A DNA stretch of 64,000 nucleotides, taken from the NCBI RefSeq assembly GCF_020532645.1, contig NZ_JAJAUZ010000033.1:24369-88368 (forward strand), read 5' to 3'. The DNA is from Streptomyces bambusae. GTDB taxonomy: Bacteria > Actinomycetota > Actinomycetes > Streptomycetales > Streptomycetaceae. Each line of letters begins with the position of its first letter. Positions within the stretch are counted from its first letter, which is position 1. Both the position numbers and the translations under genes were made by a program. Below the pieces are notes generated by a model that was not told the DNA's origin, searched no databases, and was given only the letters and a program-made list of their open reading frames with translations. Below, in pieces: positions 1 through 8,529 of the stretch.

Positions 1-660
1 CAGCATCTCCGCGCACAGGTGCTTGACGGCCTGGAAGGCCCCGACCGGCTGCCCGAACTGCTCCCGCTCCTTCGCGTACCGCACCGCCAGTTCGCAGGTC
101 GCGAGCGCGCTCCCGGTCTGGAGCGCGGCCGTCAGCAGCGTCCCCTCCAGCCGGTACGCGTCCACCGGCGGGACGGCCCCCGGCGGCACCCGGTGCAGCG
201 GTGTCAGCGGATCCACCGACCGCACCGGCTCCCCCGCCGGCGGCCCGGCGGGCCACGGCGGCCCGGGCGCGCCCAACACCCCGTCCGCCTCCCCCAGATG
301 CGCGACCAGATCCCCGCCCAGGTCCCCGGCCGTCACCACCGCCTCTCCCGCGGCCGCCCCCGGCACCGTCCCCGCCGCCAGGTGCGTGGCCACCAGCGGC
401 CCCGACAGCAGGGCCCGCCCGGCCTCCTCGAAGACGAGCGCCGCCTCCGGCAGCCCCAGCCCGACCCCGCCGGCCGCCTCCGGCAGCCGCAGCGCGAAGA
501 ACCCGGCCGCCCCCAGTTCCCGCCACAGCCCCCGGTCCACCACCCCGGCGGAAGCTCCGTCCACGGACGCCCGCAGCGCCTCGCGCCCGTACCGGCCCGC
601 CAGCAGTTCCCGCATCCCGGCCCGCAGGTCCCGCTGCTCCTCCGTCAACCGGAAGTCCAC
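1..660 (-). CDS. Acyl-CoA dehydrogenase, 3' part cut by window edge
   Basis: Flavin-dependent alpha,beta-dehydrogenation of an acyl-CoA thioester. The first 220 codons are visible: the N-terminal helical domain (from the GTG start, VDFRLTEEQRDLR) and a late segment AVRYAKEREQFGQPVGAFQA, the conserved R-x-Q-F-G-x-P-x-x-x-F-Q-A signature of the C-terminal helical domain. The middle is shorter and less conserved than in its downstream neighbour, as in the small subunits of FadE heteromers. The GTG start lies 1 base beyond the TGA of the upstream acyl-CoA dehydrogenase gene, so the two are probably co-translated and may form a heterotetramer, as FadE pairs in actinobacterial steroid catabolism do. 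That pairing is inference. The C-terminal end is outside the window. Confidence 0.88.
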   Translation of the reverse strand, partial: MDFRLTEEQRDLRAGMRELLAGRYGREALRASVDGASAGVVDRGLWRELGAAGFFALRLPEAAGGVGLGLPEAALVFEEAGRALLSGPLVATHLAAGTVPGAAAGEAVVTAGDLGGDLVAHLGEADGVLGAPGPPWPAGPPAGEPVRSVDPLTPLHRVPPGAVPPVDAYRLEGTLLTAALQTGSALATCELAVRYAKEREQFGQPVGAFQAVKHLCAEML

Positions 661-661
661 G

Positions 662-1828
662 TCACCGCCCCCTCGGCAGGCCGAGTATCCGCTCGGCCAC
701 GATGTTCCGCTGGATCTGCGACGTGCCCGCCGCGATCGTGTACGACAGCGAGGACAGCCGGTCCTGGACCCAGTCCCGGTCCGCCTCCAGCGCGCCCGCG
801 CCGAGCACCTCGGCGGCGGTGTCGTACAGCTCCTGCCGGGCGTGCGAGTAGCGCAGCTTGAACACCGACCCGCCGATGCCCGGCGGGGCCAGACCGGAGC
901 CTGCCGAGGCCTGCGCCTCGCTCACGTTCCACTGCGTCAGCCGCCACAGCGCACCGAACTCGCCGGCCAGCCGGCCCAGCCGGCGGCGCAGTGCGGGGTC
1001 GTCCCAGCGGCCGGTGCGGCGGGCCTCGCGGGCCAGTTCGGACAGCACCCGCCGGCAGGCCACCACCTCGCCGACGAAGGCGGTGCCGCGCTCGAAGGAC
1101 AGGGTGACCATGGTGACCCGCCAGCCGTCGTTCTCCGCGCCCACCCGGTTGGCGACCGGCACCCGGACCTCATCGAGGAACACCTCGGCGAACTCCGTCG
1201 ACCCGGCGAGCGTCCGCAGCGGCCGTACGGTCACCCCGGGCGCGTCCATCGGCATCGCGAGCCAGCTGATCCCCCGGTGCCTGGGGGCCTGCGGGTCGGT
1301 CCGGACGAGGAGTTCGCACCAGTCGGCGACCTCCGCGTGCGAGGTCCAGATCTTCGAGCCGCTGACCACGTACGCGTCCCCGTCGCGCACCGCCCGGGTG
1401 CGCAGGGCGGCGAGGTCCGAGCCGGCGCCGGGCTCGCTGAAGCCCTGGCACCACACCTCGTCGCCGCGCAGCACCGGCGGCAGCCAGCGGGCCCGCTGCG
1501 CGGCGGTGCCCTCGGCGGCGATGGTGGGGCCGGCATGCAGCAGGCCGACGAAGTTGGCGCCCACGTAGGGTGCACCGGCCCGCTCGGTCTCCTCCAGGAA
1601 GATCAGGTGCTGGGTGGGGGTGGCGCCGCGCCCGCCGGCTTCCACGGGCCAGTGCAGGCCCGCGTACCCGGCGTCGTGCAGCCGGCGCTGCCAGCCCAGG
1701 TCGTAGGCGCGGCGGCCGGGCCAGTCGTCCGGGGACGGCCGGGGCGGCAGCTCGGGCAGCACCTTCCCCAGCCAGGTCCGCAGCCGGGCCCGGAACTCCC
1801 GCTCCTCCTCGGTGTACGCGAGGTCCAC
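662..1828 (-). CDS. Acyl-CoA dehydrogenase
   Basis: A 388-residue FAD-dependent acyl-CoA dehydrogenase of normal length. The N-terminal helical domain starts MDLAYTEEEREFRARLRTWL. The middle beta domain has WCQGFSEPGAGSDLAALRT, the flavin/substrate loop typical of the family, and the C-terminal domain ends with AGTSQIQRNIVAERILGLPR, the conserved FAD-contact region. The GTG start overlaps the TAG stop of the upstream amidohydrolase gene by one base, and the next dehydrogenase follows directly. The three genes therefore form one tightly coupled operon for breakdown of a CoA ester. The substrate cannot be told from sequence; the branched or cyclic side-chain type is suggested by the amidohydrolase partner. 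Confidence 0.92.
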   Translation of the reverse strand: MDLAYTEEEREFRARLRTWLGKVLPELPPRPSPDDWPGRRAYDLGWQRRLHDAGYAGLHWPVEAGGRGATPTQHLIFLEETERAGAPYVGANFVGLLHAGPTIAAEGTAAQRARWLPPVLRGDEVWCQGFSEPGAGSDLAALRTRAVRDGDAYVVSGSKIWTSHAEVADWCELLVRTDPQAPRHRGISWLAMPMDAPGVTVRPLRTLAGSTEFAEVFLDEVRVPVANRVGAENDGWRVTMVTLSFERGTAFVGEVVACRRVLSELAREARRTGRWDDPALRRRLGRLAGEFGALWRLTQWNVSEAQASAGSGLAPPGIGGSVFKLRYSHARQELYDTAAEVLGAGALEADRDWVQDRLSSLSYTIAAGTSQIQRNIVAERILGLPRGR

Positions 1829-3045
1829 TAGCGCGCCCCGCCCGGGCGGGCGGGGTCCCGGTCGAGGTCCAGGCCCAGCATCCGGATCGCGTTGCCCCGC
1901 ATCAGTTTGTACACGGTCTCCTCGTCCAGCCCCCGCACGTGGTCGAGGGCGACCTCCTTGGTGTGCGGGAAGGTCGAGTCGACGTGCGGGTAGTCGGTCT
2001 CGAAGGTGGCGTTGTCGCGGCCGACGACGTCGAGCGAGGCGATGCCGTGCTTGTCGCGGAAGAAGCAGCAGAAGATCTGCCGGTAGTAGTACGTGGACGG
2101 CGGCTCGGGGATCAGGTCGCGCACCCCGCCCCAGGCACGGTGCTCCTCCCAGACGTCGTCGGCGCGTTCCAGGGCGTACGGGATCCACCCCATCTGGCCC
2201 TCGCTGTACGCGAGCTTCAGCCGCGGGAACTTCACCAGGACGCCGCTGAAGAGGAAGTCCATCATCGAGGCCATCGCGTTGTTGAAGCTGAGCGAGGCCT
2301 GCACGGCGGGCGGGGCGTCCGGGGAGGCGGCGGGCATCTGCGAGGAGGACCCGATGTGCATGTTCACGACGGTCCCGGTCTCCTGGCACACGGCGAAGAA
2401 CGGGTCCCAGTAGCCGGAGTGGATCGACGGCAGCCCGAGGTGGGTGGGGATCTCCGAGAAGGTGACCGCGCGCACCCCGCGGGCCGCGTTGCGCCTGATC
2501 TCGGCGACGGCGAGGCCGATGTCCCAGAGCGGGATGATGCACAGCGGGATGAGCCGGCCGCCGCTGTCGCCGCACCACTCCTCGACCATCCAGTCGTTGT
2601 ACGCGCGCACGCAGGCGAGGGCGACCTCCTTGTCCTTGGCCTCGGCGAAGGTCTGGCCGCAGAACCGGGGGAAGGTCGGGAAGCAGAGCGAGGCCTCGAC
2701 GTGGTTGAGGTCCATGTCGGCGAGGCGCGCCGCGGGGTCCCAGCAGCCGCGCCGCATCTCGGCGCGGGTGATGCCCTCCAGGGTCATCTCGTCGCGGTCG
2801 AAGCCGACGGCGGCGATGTTGCGCTTGTACGGGAACTGCAGGTCCTCGTAGATCCACCAGTCGGTCGGCGGGCCGTCCGGGTCCATCGTGATCCGGTACT
2901 TGCCGCCGACGTACTCCAGCTCTCCGATGCCGGCGGTGAGCGGCTGCGGTCCCCGGTCGCGGTACTTCGCGGGGAGCCAGGTCTCGAACAGGTGCGCCGG
3001 TTCGATCACGTGGTCGTCGACGCTGATGATCCGAGGCAGTTCCAT
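1828..3045 (-). CDS. Amidohydrolase family protein (amidohydrolase_2 type)
   Basis: A 405-residue TIM-barrel metal hydrolase of the amidohydrolase_2 family, which contains decarboxylases and ring-cleavage hydrolases. The start ISVDDHVIEPAHLFETWLP carries the first metal-binding region, and FETDYPHVDSTFPHTKE near residue 355 is the family's C-terminal Asp/His signature. It is the first gene of the operon with two acyl-CoA dehydrogenases. This grouping is common in actinobacterial CoA-ester degradation clusters, where the amidohydrolase acts on a CoA-linked or aromatic intermediate; the true substrate is unknown. The ATG start follows GAGGGGACCCC, giving a plausible ribosome site. Its promoter region carries two palindromes that probably bind a repressor. 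Confidence 0.88.
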   Translation of the reverse strand: MELPRIISVDDHVIEPAHLFETWLPAKYRDRGPQPLTAGIGELEYVGGKYRITMDPDGPPTDWWIYEDLQFPYKRNIAAVGFDRDEMTLEGITRAEMRRGCWDPAARLADMDLNHVEASLCFPTFPRFCGQTFAEAKDKEVALACVRAYNDWMVEEWCGDSGGRLIPLCIIPLWDIGLAVAEIRRNAARGVRAVTFSEIPTHLGLPSIHSGYWDPFFAVCQETGTVVNMHIGSSSQMPAASPDAPPAVQASLSFNNAMASMMDFLFSGVLVKFPRLKLAYSEGQMGWIPYALERADDVWEEHRAWGGVRDLIPEPPSTYYYRQIFCCFFRDKHGIASLDVVGRDNATFETDYPHVDSTFPHTKEVALDHVRGLDEETVYKLMRGNAIRMLGLDLDRDPARPGGAR

Positions 3046-3061
3046 GGGGTCCCCTCAAACC

Positions 3062-3084
3062 GTTTCTGATGGATCGTCAGAAAC
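3062..3084. promoter_or_regulatory. Palindromic operator candidate A (8-bp arms, 7-bp spacer)
   Basis: The arms GTTTCTGA and TCAGAAAC are exact reverse complements around a 7-base spacer. The site sits 17 bases before the amidohydrolase start, in the divergent promoter region. Size and symmetry fit a TetR-family dimer site. It shares the core CTGA-N7-TCAG with the second site at 3141-3161. Confidence 0.6.
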
Positions 3085-3140
3085 AAGCTAGCCCCGGGAC
3101 CCCTGGACCGACAAGCGCCCGCGCCCTACCCTCTCCAGTT

Positions 3141-3161
3141 GATCTGACCATCCGTCAGATC
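3141..3161. promoter_or_regulatory. Palindromic operator candidate B (7-bp arms, 7-bp spacer)
   Basis: The arms GATCTGA and TCAGATC flank a 7-base spacer, the same geometry and CTGA...TCAG core as the site at 3062-3084. It lies 31 bases before the acyl-CoA ligase start. One repressor would thus control both divergent transcripts. No regulator gene for it is visible next to it in the window. Confidence 0.6.
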
Positions 3162-3192
3162 TCTCGGTCGAGGGCGGCTGTGGAGGCTGGGC

Positions 3193-4761
3193 ATGACGGA
3201 CAGCGCGACGGGCACGACGGACACCGCGAAGGCCGGCGCGACCGGCCTGGGACGGGCCCCCACCCTCTGGGAGCTGGTCGCCCGCCGGGCCGCGCTGACC
3301 CCCGGCACCCCCGTCCTGATCGAGGCGGAGACGGGCCGCACCCTGACCTTCGGTGGGCTGCGCGACCGTGCCGAACAGGTCGCCGCCGGGCTGTACGAGC
3401 GGGGAGTGCGCCCCGGCACGGTGGTCGCCTGGCAGCTGCCGACCCGCATCGAGACCGTGCTCCTGTCGGTGGCACTGGCCCGGCTGGGCGCCGTGCAGTC
3501 CCCGGTGATCCCCTTCTACCGGGACCGCGAGACCGGCTTCGCGCTGCGCGAGTCCAAGGCCGAGTTCTTCGCCGTCCCCGGCAAGTGGCGCGGCTTCGAC
3601 CACACCGCGATGGCCCGCCGGCTCGGCGCCCGCGGGGTCTTCGAGGCGTACGGGGAACTGCCCGGCGGCGACCCGGAACTGCTGCCCCCGCCGCCCGGGG
3701 ACGGCACCGCGGTCCGCTGGATCTACTGGACCTCGGGCACCACCTCCGACCCCAAAGGCGTCCTGCACACCGACCGCTCGCTGATCGCCGGCGGCTCCTG
3801 CCTCGCGCACGCCCTGCACCTGAGCGCCGCCGACGTCGGCTCGATCGCCTTCCCGTACGCGCACATCGGCGGGCCCGACTACCTGGTGATGCTGCTGCTC
3901 TACGGGTTCCCCGCGGTCCTGTTCGAGAAGTTCGCGCTGCCCGGCTCGCTCGACGGCTACCGCCGGCACGGGGTCACGGTCGCGGGCGGCTCCACCGCCT
4001 TCTACTCGATGTTCCTCGCCGAGCAGCGCAAGGACCCGGCCCGGCCCCTCATCCCCAGCCTGCGGCTGCTCGCGGGCGGCGGCGCACCCAAGCCGCCGGA
4101 GATCTACCACGCGGTGGTCCGCGAACTCGGCTGCCAGCTGACCCACGGCTACGGCATGACCGAAGTCCCGATGATCACCATGGGCTCCCCCGACGACACC
4201 CCGGAGCAGCTCGCGACCACCGAGGGCCGCCCGCCCGCCGGGATGTCCGTGCGCATCACCACCCCGGACGGCCGCCCGCTGCCCGCCGGCACCGACGGCG
4301 AGGTGCGGCTGCGCGGCGAGGCCGTCTGCCGGGGCTACCTCGACCCGGCCCAGACCGCCGAGGCCTTCGACGCCGACGGCTACCTGGTCACCGGCGACCT
4401 CGGGCACCTGACCGCCGACGGACACCTGGTGCTGACCGGCCGCAGCAAGGACGTCATCATCCGCAAGGGCGAGAACGTCTCCGCGAAGGAGATCGAGGAC
4501 CTGCTGGCCCGGCTGCCCGGCGTCGGCGACGCCGCCGTCATCGGCCTGCCCGACCCCGAGCGCGGCGAACGGGTCTGCGCGGTCGTCGAACAGCCCCCGG
4601 GCGCGGACCCGCTCACCCTGCCCGCGGTCACCGCGTACCTGCGCGCGGAAGGCCTCGCCACCCACAAGCTGCCGGAGCAGCTGGAGCTGGTCGAGGCCCT
4701 CCCGCGCAACGACACCCTGCGCAAGGTGCTCAAGTACAAACTGCGCGAGCGCTACGCCTGA
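3193..4761 (+). CDS. Acyl-CoA synthetase (AMP-forming ligase)
   Basis: A 522-residue ANL-family ligase that activates a carboxylic acid to its CoA thioester through an acyl-adenylate. All core motifs are visible: the phosphate loop WTSGTTSDPKGVLHT near residue 178, GYGMTE near 318, the ATP-ribose Asp in YLVTGDLG near 398, the hinge region GRSKDVIIRKGENVSAKEIED near 416, and the catalytic C-terminal Lys region NDTLRKVLKYKLR. It is divergent from the dehydrogenase/amidohydrolase operon and shares its regulatory palindromes, so it probably makes the CoA ester that those enzymes degrade. ATG start with an upstream GGAGG. Substrate unknown; a medium-chain or cyclic acid is possible. Confidence 0.92.
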   Translation: MTDSATGTTDTAKAGATGLGRAPTLWELVARRAALTPGTPVLIEAETGRTLTFGGLRDRAEQVAAGLYERGVRPGTVVAWQLPTRIETVLLSVALARLGAVQSPVIPFYRDRETGFALRESKAEFFAVPGKWRGFDHTAMARRLGARGVFEAYGELPGGDPELLPPPPGDGTAVRWIYWTSGTTSDPKGVLHTDRSLIAGGSCLAHALHLSAADVGSIAFPYAHIGGPDYLVMLLLYGFPAVLFEKFALPGSLDGYRRHGVTVAGGSTAFYSMFLAEQRKDPARPLIPSLRLLAGGGAPKPPEIYHAVVRELGCQLTHGYGMTEVPMITMGSPDDTPEQLATTEGRPPAGMSVRITTPDGRPLPAGTDGEVRLRGEAVCRGYLDPAQTAEAFDADGYLVTGDLGHLTADGHLVLTGRSKDVIIRKGENVSAKEIEDLLARLPGVGDAAVIGLPDPERGERVCAVVEQPPGADPLTLPAVTAYLRAEGLATHKLPEQLELVEALPRNDTLRKVLKYKLRERYA

Positions 4762-4813
4762 GCGGCCGGCGGCGTACGGCGCGGCGGGCGCGGGCCGTGC
4801 GCGCGGCGCGTGC

Positions 4814-5338
4814 TCAGAGGGCGTCGGGCGGCTCCACCCCGCAGTAACCGGCGAACGCGGCCAGGATCTCCTCCTCGGAGATCCGGCCGTCCCCGTCGGT
4901 GTCCAGACCGGCCGCCACCCGGCCGGCCAGCTCCTGCGGAGTGCCCAGGACCCGCAGCACCCGGGCCGCGGCGTCCGGGGTCGCGGAACCGGATCCGGTC
5001 TCGTCGGCGACGGCCAGCACGGCGTGCAGGAACGGGCGGGCGATCTCGGCGAACCGGACCGGGTTGTCACGGAGCCGCTTGACCGCTCCGGTGACGAACT
5101 CCTCGCGGGTCACGCGCTGGTCCCCGTCGACGTCCGCAATGCCGGCCATGCCCTGCCAGAAGGCCTCCGCGCCGATGAACACCGCCTGGCCCCTGTCGGA
5201 GCGCGCGGTGGTGCCGAATTCGGCCAGCACGGCCCGGGCCGCCGCGCTGAAGTCCTCCCGGTCGATGTACCCGTTGCCGTCCTGGTCGAAGGTGGCGAAT
5301 CGGGCGGCGATCTTGCGCTCGTACTCTGCGCTGTCCAT
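4814..5338 (-). CDS. EF-hand calcium-binding protein (calerythrin type)
   Basis: A 174-residue soluble protein with four EF-hand positions. Loop 1 is DQDGNGYIDRED near residue 18, loop 2 is DVDGDQRVTREE, loop 3 (ADETGSGSATPD) lacks several calcium ligands and is probably degenerate, and loop 4 is DTDGDGRISEEE. This pattern of three good hands and one weak one resembles the actinomycete calcium-buffer proteins related to calerythrin. No signal peptide or membrane segment is seen, so it should be cytosolic. It may buffer or sense calcium, but a partner is not evident. It is transcribed away from the adjacent sigma factor gene. Confidence 0.9.
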   Translation of the reverse strand: MDSAEYERKIAARFATFDQDGNGYIDREDFSAAARAVLAEFGTTARSDRGQAVFIGAEAFWQGMAGIADVDGDQRVTREEFVTGAVKRLRDNPVRFAEIARPFLHAVLAVADETGSGSATPDAAARVLRVLGTPQELAGRVAAGLDTDGDGRISEEEILAAFAGYCGVEPPDAL

Positions 5339-5620
5339 ATTCGGCGTTCCGCCTTCACATGTGCGGTGGGGTGCAGTTCAAGACAGGCGGCAGCGTACGT
5401 CCTCCATGGCCTGGACGTTAAGCGGAGGGTGCGGTCACGTGGCCGCACCGCCCCCGCGCACGGGGCGCGCGCCGGGGCGCGTCGCTCCGACCTGCGGTTC
5501 CGCCCGCGTGCGCGGCTTCTAACACGGAGCGTCCCGGTCCGGGGCGGGTTCGCACAAAGTCGGCCCCAAAAGGCAGTTGGCGATTACATTCGTGTAGACG
5601 ACACAGGGCTGGGGGCCGCC

Positions 5621-6184
5621 ATGGCGAAGGACGCACCACCGCGCTGGGACCGCCGCATGCAGCAGCGTCTCGCCCGCGGCGAGGCGGCCGCGCTCGGCGA
5701 GCTGTACGACCGGTTCGCCTCGCTCGTGCACGGGCTGGCGTACCGGGTGCTGGGCGACGAGCGGGCCGCGGACAAGATCACCCGTGAGGTGTTCGGCTAC
5801 ATCTGGGAGAACCCGGACGCGTACGACCCCAAGCAGGGCTCCCTGCGCGCCTGGGTCGCCCGGATAGCACAGGGGCAGGCGGTGGCACGGCTGCGGCAGA
5901 CCGAGCTGGGCCGCGGCTCCCGCGAGGAACTGGAGCAGAAGGTGCGCATGGCCCAGGCGGCCGCCCGCGCGGACTACATCGTCACCTCGATGCCGGCCCC
6001 GCTGCGGGCCGCCCTCGAACTCGCCTACTTCCAGCGGCGCGACTACCGGCAGGCCGCGGCCGACCTCGGCGTGACCGAGGACGAGGCCAGACGCCGGCTG
6101 CGGCTCGGCCTCCAACTGCTGTCCACCGCCTACGCACTGGCCGGCGAGGGCACCTCGCCGCCCGGGTGGGGAACGGCCCGATGA
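5621..6184 (+). CDS. ECF-family RNA polymerase sigma factor
   Basis: A 187-residue sigma-70-type factor with region 2 at residues 27-95 (AALGELYDRFASLVHGLAYRV, then the region 2.4 part SLRAWVARIAQGQAVARLRQ) and region 4 near 120-180 (PLRAALELAYFQRRDYRQAAADLGVTEDEARRRLRLGL). It would direct RNA polymerase to a small regulon. The stop overlaps the start of the next gene (ATGA), and that gene encodes a zinc-finger protein, the usual layout for a sigma/anti-sigma pair. A G-rich ribosome site (GGGGG) precedes the ATG. The inducing signal is not visible. Confidence 0.9.
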   Translation: MAKDAPPRWDRRMQQRLARGEAAALGELYDRFASLVHGLAYRVLGDERAADKITREVFGYIWENPDAYDPKQGSLRAWVARIAQGQAVARLRQTELGRGSREELEQKVRMAQAAARADYIVTSMPAPLRAALELAYFQRRDYRQAAADLGVTEDEARRRLRLGLQLLSTAYALAGEGTSPPGWGTAR

Positions 6185-7524
6185 ACGGCAACGGCAATGC
6201 GCACCACCCCGGCGACGGCGACGGACCCGGCCCCGTCGCACCCCGCATACCGGCACCCCGCGGGGCCGCCGACGACCTCGGCCCCGGCGCGGCTCCGGCC
6301 CGCCCGGAACCCGGCGCCCACACCGGCCGTCCCACCGACGCTCACGAGGAGCCGTCCGAAGAGCCGCCGGTCGGACCGGCCTCCGGGCCGGACCACGGAC
6401 CCGGCTCCGCACCGCCCTCCGAACCGCGCTCGCACGCCGTGCTGAAGTCCCTGCTCGGCGCGTGGGCGCTGGCCGCGTGTTCGGCCGAGGAGACCGAGGC
6501 CGTCGAGGAGCACCTGACCGAGTGCGCCGGCTGCGCCGAGGAGGCCCTGCGGCTGCGCGAGGCGGTGTCCCTGCTGCACCCCGACGAGAACCTCGACCTC
6601 GACCCGCTGCTGCGCACCCGGGTGCTGGAGGGCTGCCTGGTGCGGCGGCCCGCCCGGATCCCGGTGCCGCTGTGGGCGGCCCCGTACGACACGGAGACGG
6701 CCCGCCTCGACGCGCTGCTCCAGGACTTCGGCGACGCCGAGTGGCACGCGCCGGTCCGGCTCAAGTGGTTCGAGGACACGGGGCAGCAGAGCCGCCGCAC
6801 CACGGTCGCCGGGGTGATCGCCCACCTGATGGCCGTGGACGGGATGGTCGCGGCCGTGCTCGGGCTCGACGACCCGCTCGGCCCGGACGCCGGAGCCGGC
6901 GGACCCCACTCCCGTACCGAGCGGTTCTGGGCGGCGTCGGCGGACCCGGTGACCCGCCGGGTCCGGGAGCCCTGGCGGGAGCAGAGCCACACCCTGCTGC
7001 GCACGGTGTCCTTCGCCGGCCGCGCCGCGGACACCCTGACCGTGGACTACGGGCCGGTCGCGCTGCCGCTCGCGGACGCGTTCCTGGAGCGGGCCTTCGA
7101 GTGCTGGGTGCACGCCGGGGACATCGCGGACGCGGTGGACTACCCGTACGACCCGCCCTCGGGCGTCCACATGCACGCCATGATCGACCTGGCGGCGCGG
7201 CTGCTGCCGGGGGTGCTGGCCGGCCGGCGGCGGGCCGGGCTCGCGGCCCCCGCACAGGGGCTGGTCGCGGCGGGCGCCCCGGGCCGGACGCTGCGGCTGG
7301 AGATCGAGGGCGCCGGACGCGGCTCCTGGGACATCGCGCTGGACTCCCCGGCGGCGGCCACCTCGGCCGACCACACGGTGGCGGAGATCGCCCTCGACGC
7401 GGCGGAGTTCTGCCGGCTGGCGGCCGGGCACATCGCCCCGGACGAGGCGGCGGCCGGCCAGCACGGCGACCGGGAGGCCATCCGCGACGTCCTGTTCGCG
7501 GCGGCCTCCCTCAGCCGGCTGTGA
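6181..7524 (+). CDS. Putative anti-sigma factor: zinc finger fused to DinB/maleylpyruvate isomerase-like domain
   Basis: A 447-residue protein. Residues 1-85 are a Pro/Gly-rich disordered tail. Residues 86-130 hold a ZAS-type zinc finger, with H111-x3-C115-x2-C118 in HLTECAGC. The rest resembles the mycothiol-dependent maleylpyruvate isomerase/DinB fold, including TTVAGVIAHLMAVDGMV. ZAS domains bind ECF sigma factors, and this gene overlaps the sigma gene by four bases, so it most likely restrains that sigma factor. The fused DinB-like domain could be the sensor part, for example for thiol or metal state; that is inference. There is no membrane segment, so the pair acts in the cytosol. The ATG at 6181 was chosen because of the ATGA coupling. 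Confidence 0.82.
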   Translation: MNGNGNAHHPGDGDGPGPVAPRIPAPRGAADDLGPGAAPARPEPGAHTGRPTDAHEEPSEEPPVGPASGPDHGPGSAPPSEPRSHAVLKSLLGAWALAACSAEETEAVEEHLTECAGCAEEALRLREAVSLLHPDENLDLDPLLRTRVLEGCLVRRPARIPVPLWAAPYDTETARLDALLQDFGDAEWHAPVRLKWFEDTGQQSRRTTVAGVIAHLMAVDGMVAAVLGLDDPLGPDAGAGGPHSRTERFWAASADPVTRRVREPWREQSHTLLRTVSFAGRAADTLTVDYGPVALPLADAFLERAFECWVHAGDIADAVDYPYDPPSGVHMHAMIDLAARLLPGVLAGRRRAGLAAPAQGLVAAGAPGRTLRLEIEGAGRGSWDIALDSPAAATSADHTVAEIALDAAEFCRLAAGHIAPDEAAAGQHGDREAIRDVLFAAASLSRL

Positions 7525-7545
7525 GGCGCCGGGGCCCGGCGGGCC

Positions 7546-8421
7546 TCAGGCGAAGACGACCGTACGGGAGCCGTTGAGCAGCACCCGGTGCTCGCTGTGC
7601 CACTTCACGGCGCGGGCCAGCGCCTGGCACTCGACGTCCCGGCCGATGGCGACCAGCTGCTCCGGGGTGACCTGGTGGCCGACCCGCTCGACCTCCTGCT
7701 CGATGATCGGGCCCTCGTCGAGGTCGGCCGTCACGTAGTGGGCGGTGGCGCCGATCAGCTTCACGCCGCGGGCGTGCGCCTGGTGGTACGGCTTCGCGCC
7801 CTTGAAGCTCGGCAGGAAGGAGTGGTGGATGTTGATGATCCGGCCGCTCAGCGCCTTGCACAGGTCGTCGGAGAGCACCTGCATGTAGCGGGCGAGGACG
7901 ACCAGCTCGACGTTCTCGGCGCGCACCAGCTCCAGCAGCTGCGCCTCCGCCTCGGCCTTGTTGTCCTTCGTCACCGGGATGTGGTGGAAGGGGACGTCGT
8001 ACGAGCCGACCAGCTCGGCGAAGTCGGTGTGGTTGGAGACGACCGCGGCGATCTCCACCGGCAGCGCGCCGATCCGGGACCGGAACAGCAGGTCGTTGAG
8101 GCAGTGGCCGAACTTCGACACCATCAGCACGACCCGCATCCGCTCGTCGGAGCGGTGGATCTGCCAGTCCATCCGGAACGAGTCGCCGATCGCGGCGAAG
8201 CTGGCCCGCAGCTTCTCCACCGTCACAGGGGGCGCCGCCTCGAAGTGCACCCGCATGAAGAAGAGACCGGTGTCGCGGTCTCCGAACTGCTGGCTGTCCT
8301 CGATGTTGCACCCGGTCATGAACAGGTAGCTGGACACGGCGTGCACGATGCCCGCCTTGTCCGGGCACGACAGGGTGAGGACGTACTGCTCGGGTGCGCT
8401 GGTGGCTTGCGGGTCGCTCAT
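7546..8421 (-). CDS. purU: Formyltetrahydrofolate deformylase
   Basis: A 291-residue enzyme that hydrolyses 10-formyl-THF to THF and formate, balancing the one-carbon pool and feeding formate to purine synthesis. An N-terminal ACT domain (VLTLSCPDKAGIVHAVSSYL) is followed by the formyltransferase fold with INIHHSFLPSFKGAKPYHQA and HYVTADLDEGPIIEQE, the active-site His and Asp regions of PurU. The length is normal. The ATG at 8421 was preferred over an upstream one at 8439 because the protein then starts with a typical short tail before the ACT domain. Genes on both sides face it or diverge from it, so it is probably monocistronic. Confidence 0.95.
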   Translation of the reverse strand: MSDPQATSAPEQYVLTLSCPDKAGIVHAVSSYLFMTGCNIEDSQQFGDRDTGLFFMRVHFEAAPPVTVEKLRASFAAIGDSFRMDWQIHRSDERMRVVLMVSKFGHCLNDLLFRSRIGALPVEIAAVVSNHTDFAELVGSYDVPFHHIPVTKDNKAEAEAQLLELVRAENVELVVLARYMQVLSDDLCKALSGRIINIHHSFLPSFKGAKPYHQAHARGVKLIGATAHYVTADLDEGPIIEQEVERVGHQVTPEQLVAIGRDVECQALARAVKWHSEHRVLLNGSRTVVFA

Positions 8422-8529
8422 GACACCACAGACTTCCACATCCGGCGACCCCGCCGGGAGCCGTGCACGGCAGGGGCGGCCGCCGTCTCGGTCCGTGGAC
8501 GGTCCCGGGCCGCCGGCACCGCCGGCCCG

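Noticed and set aside
662..3058. A 798-codon frame joining the amidohydrolase and acyl-CoA dehydrogenase
   Set aside because: It reads the dehydrogenase correctly only from residue 411; the first part is the wrong frame of the amidohydrolase gene. Two separate genes with a TAGTG overlap explain the sequence.
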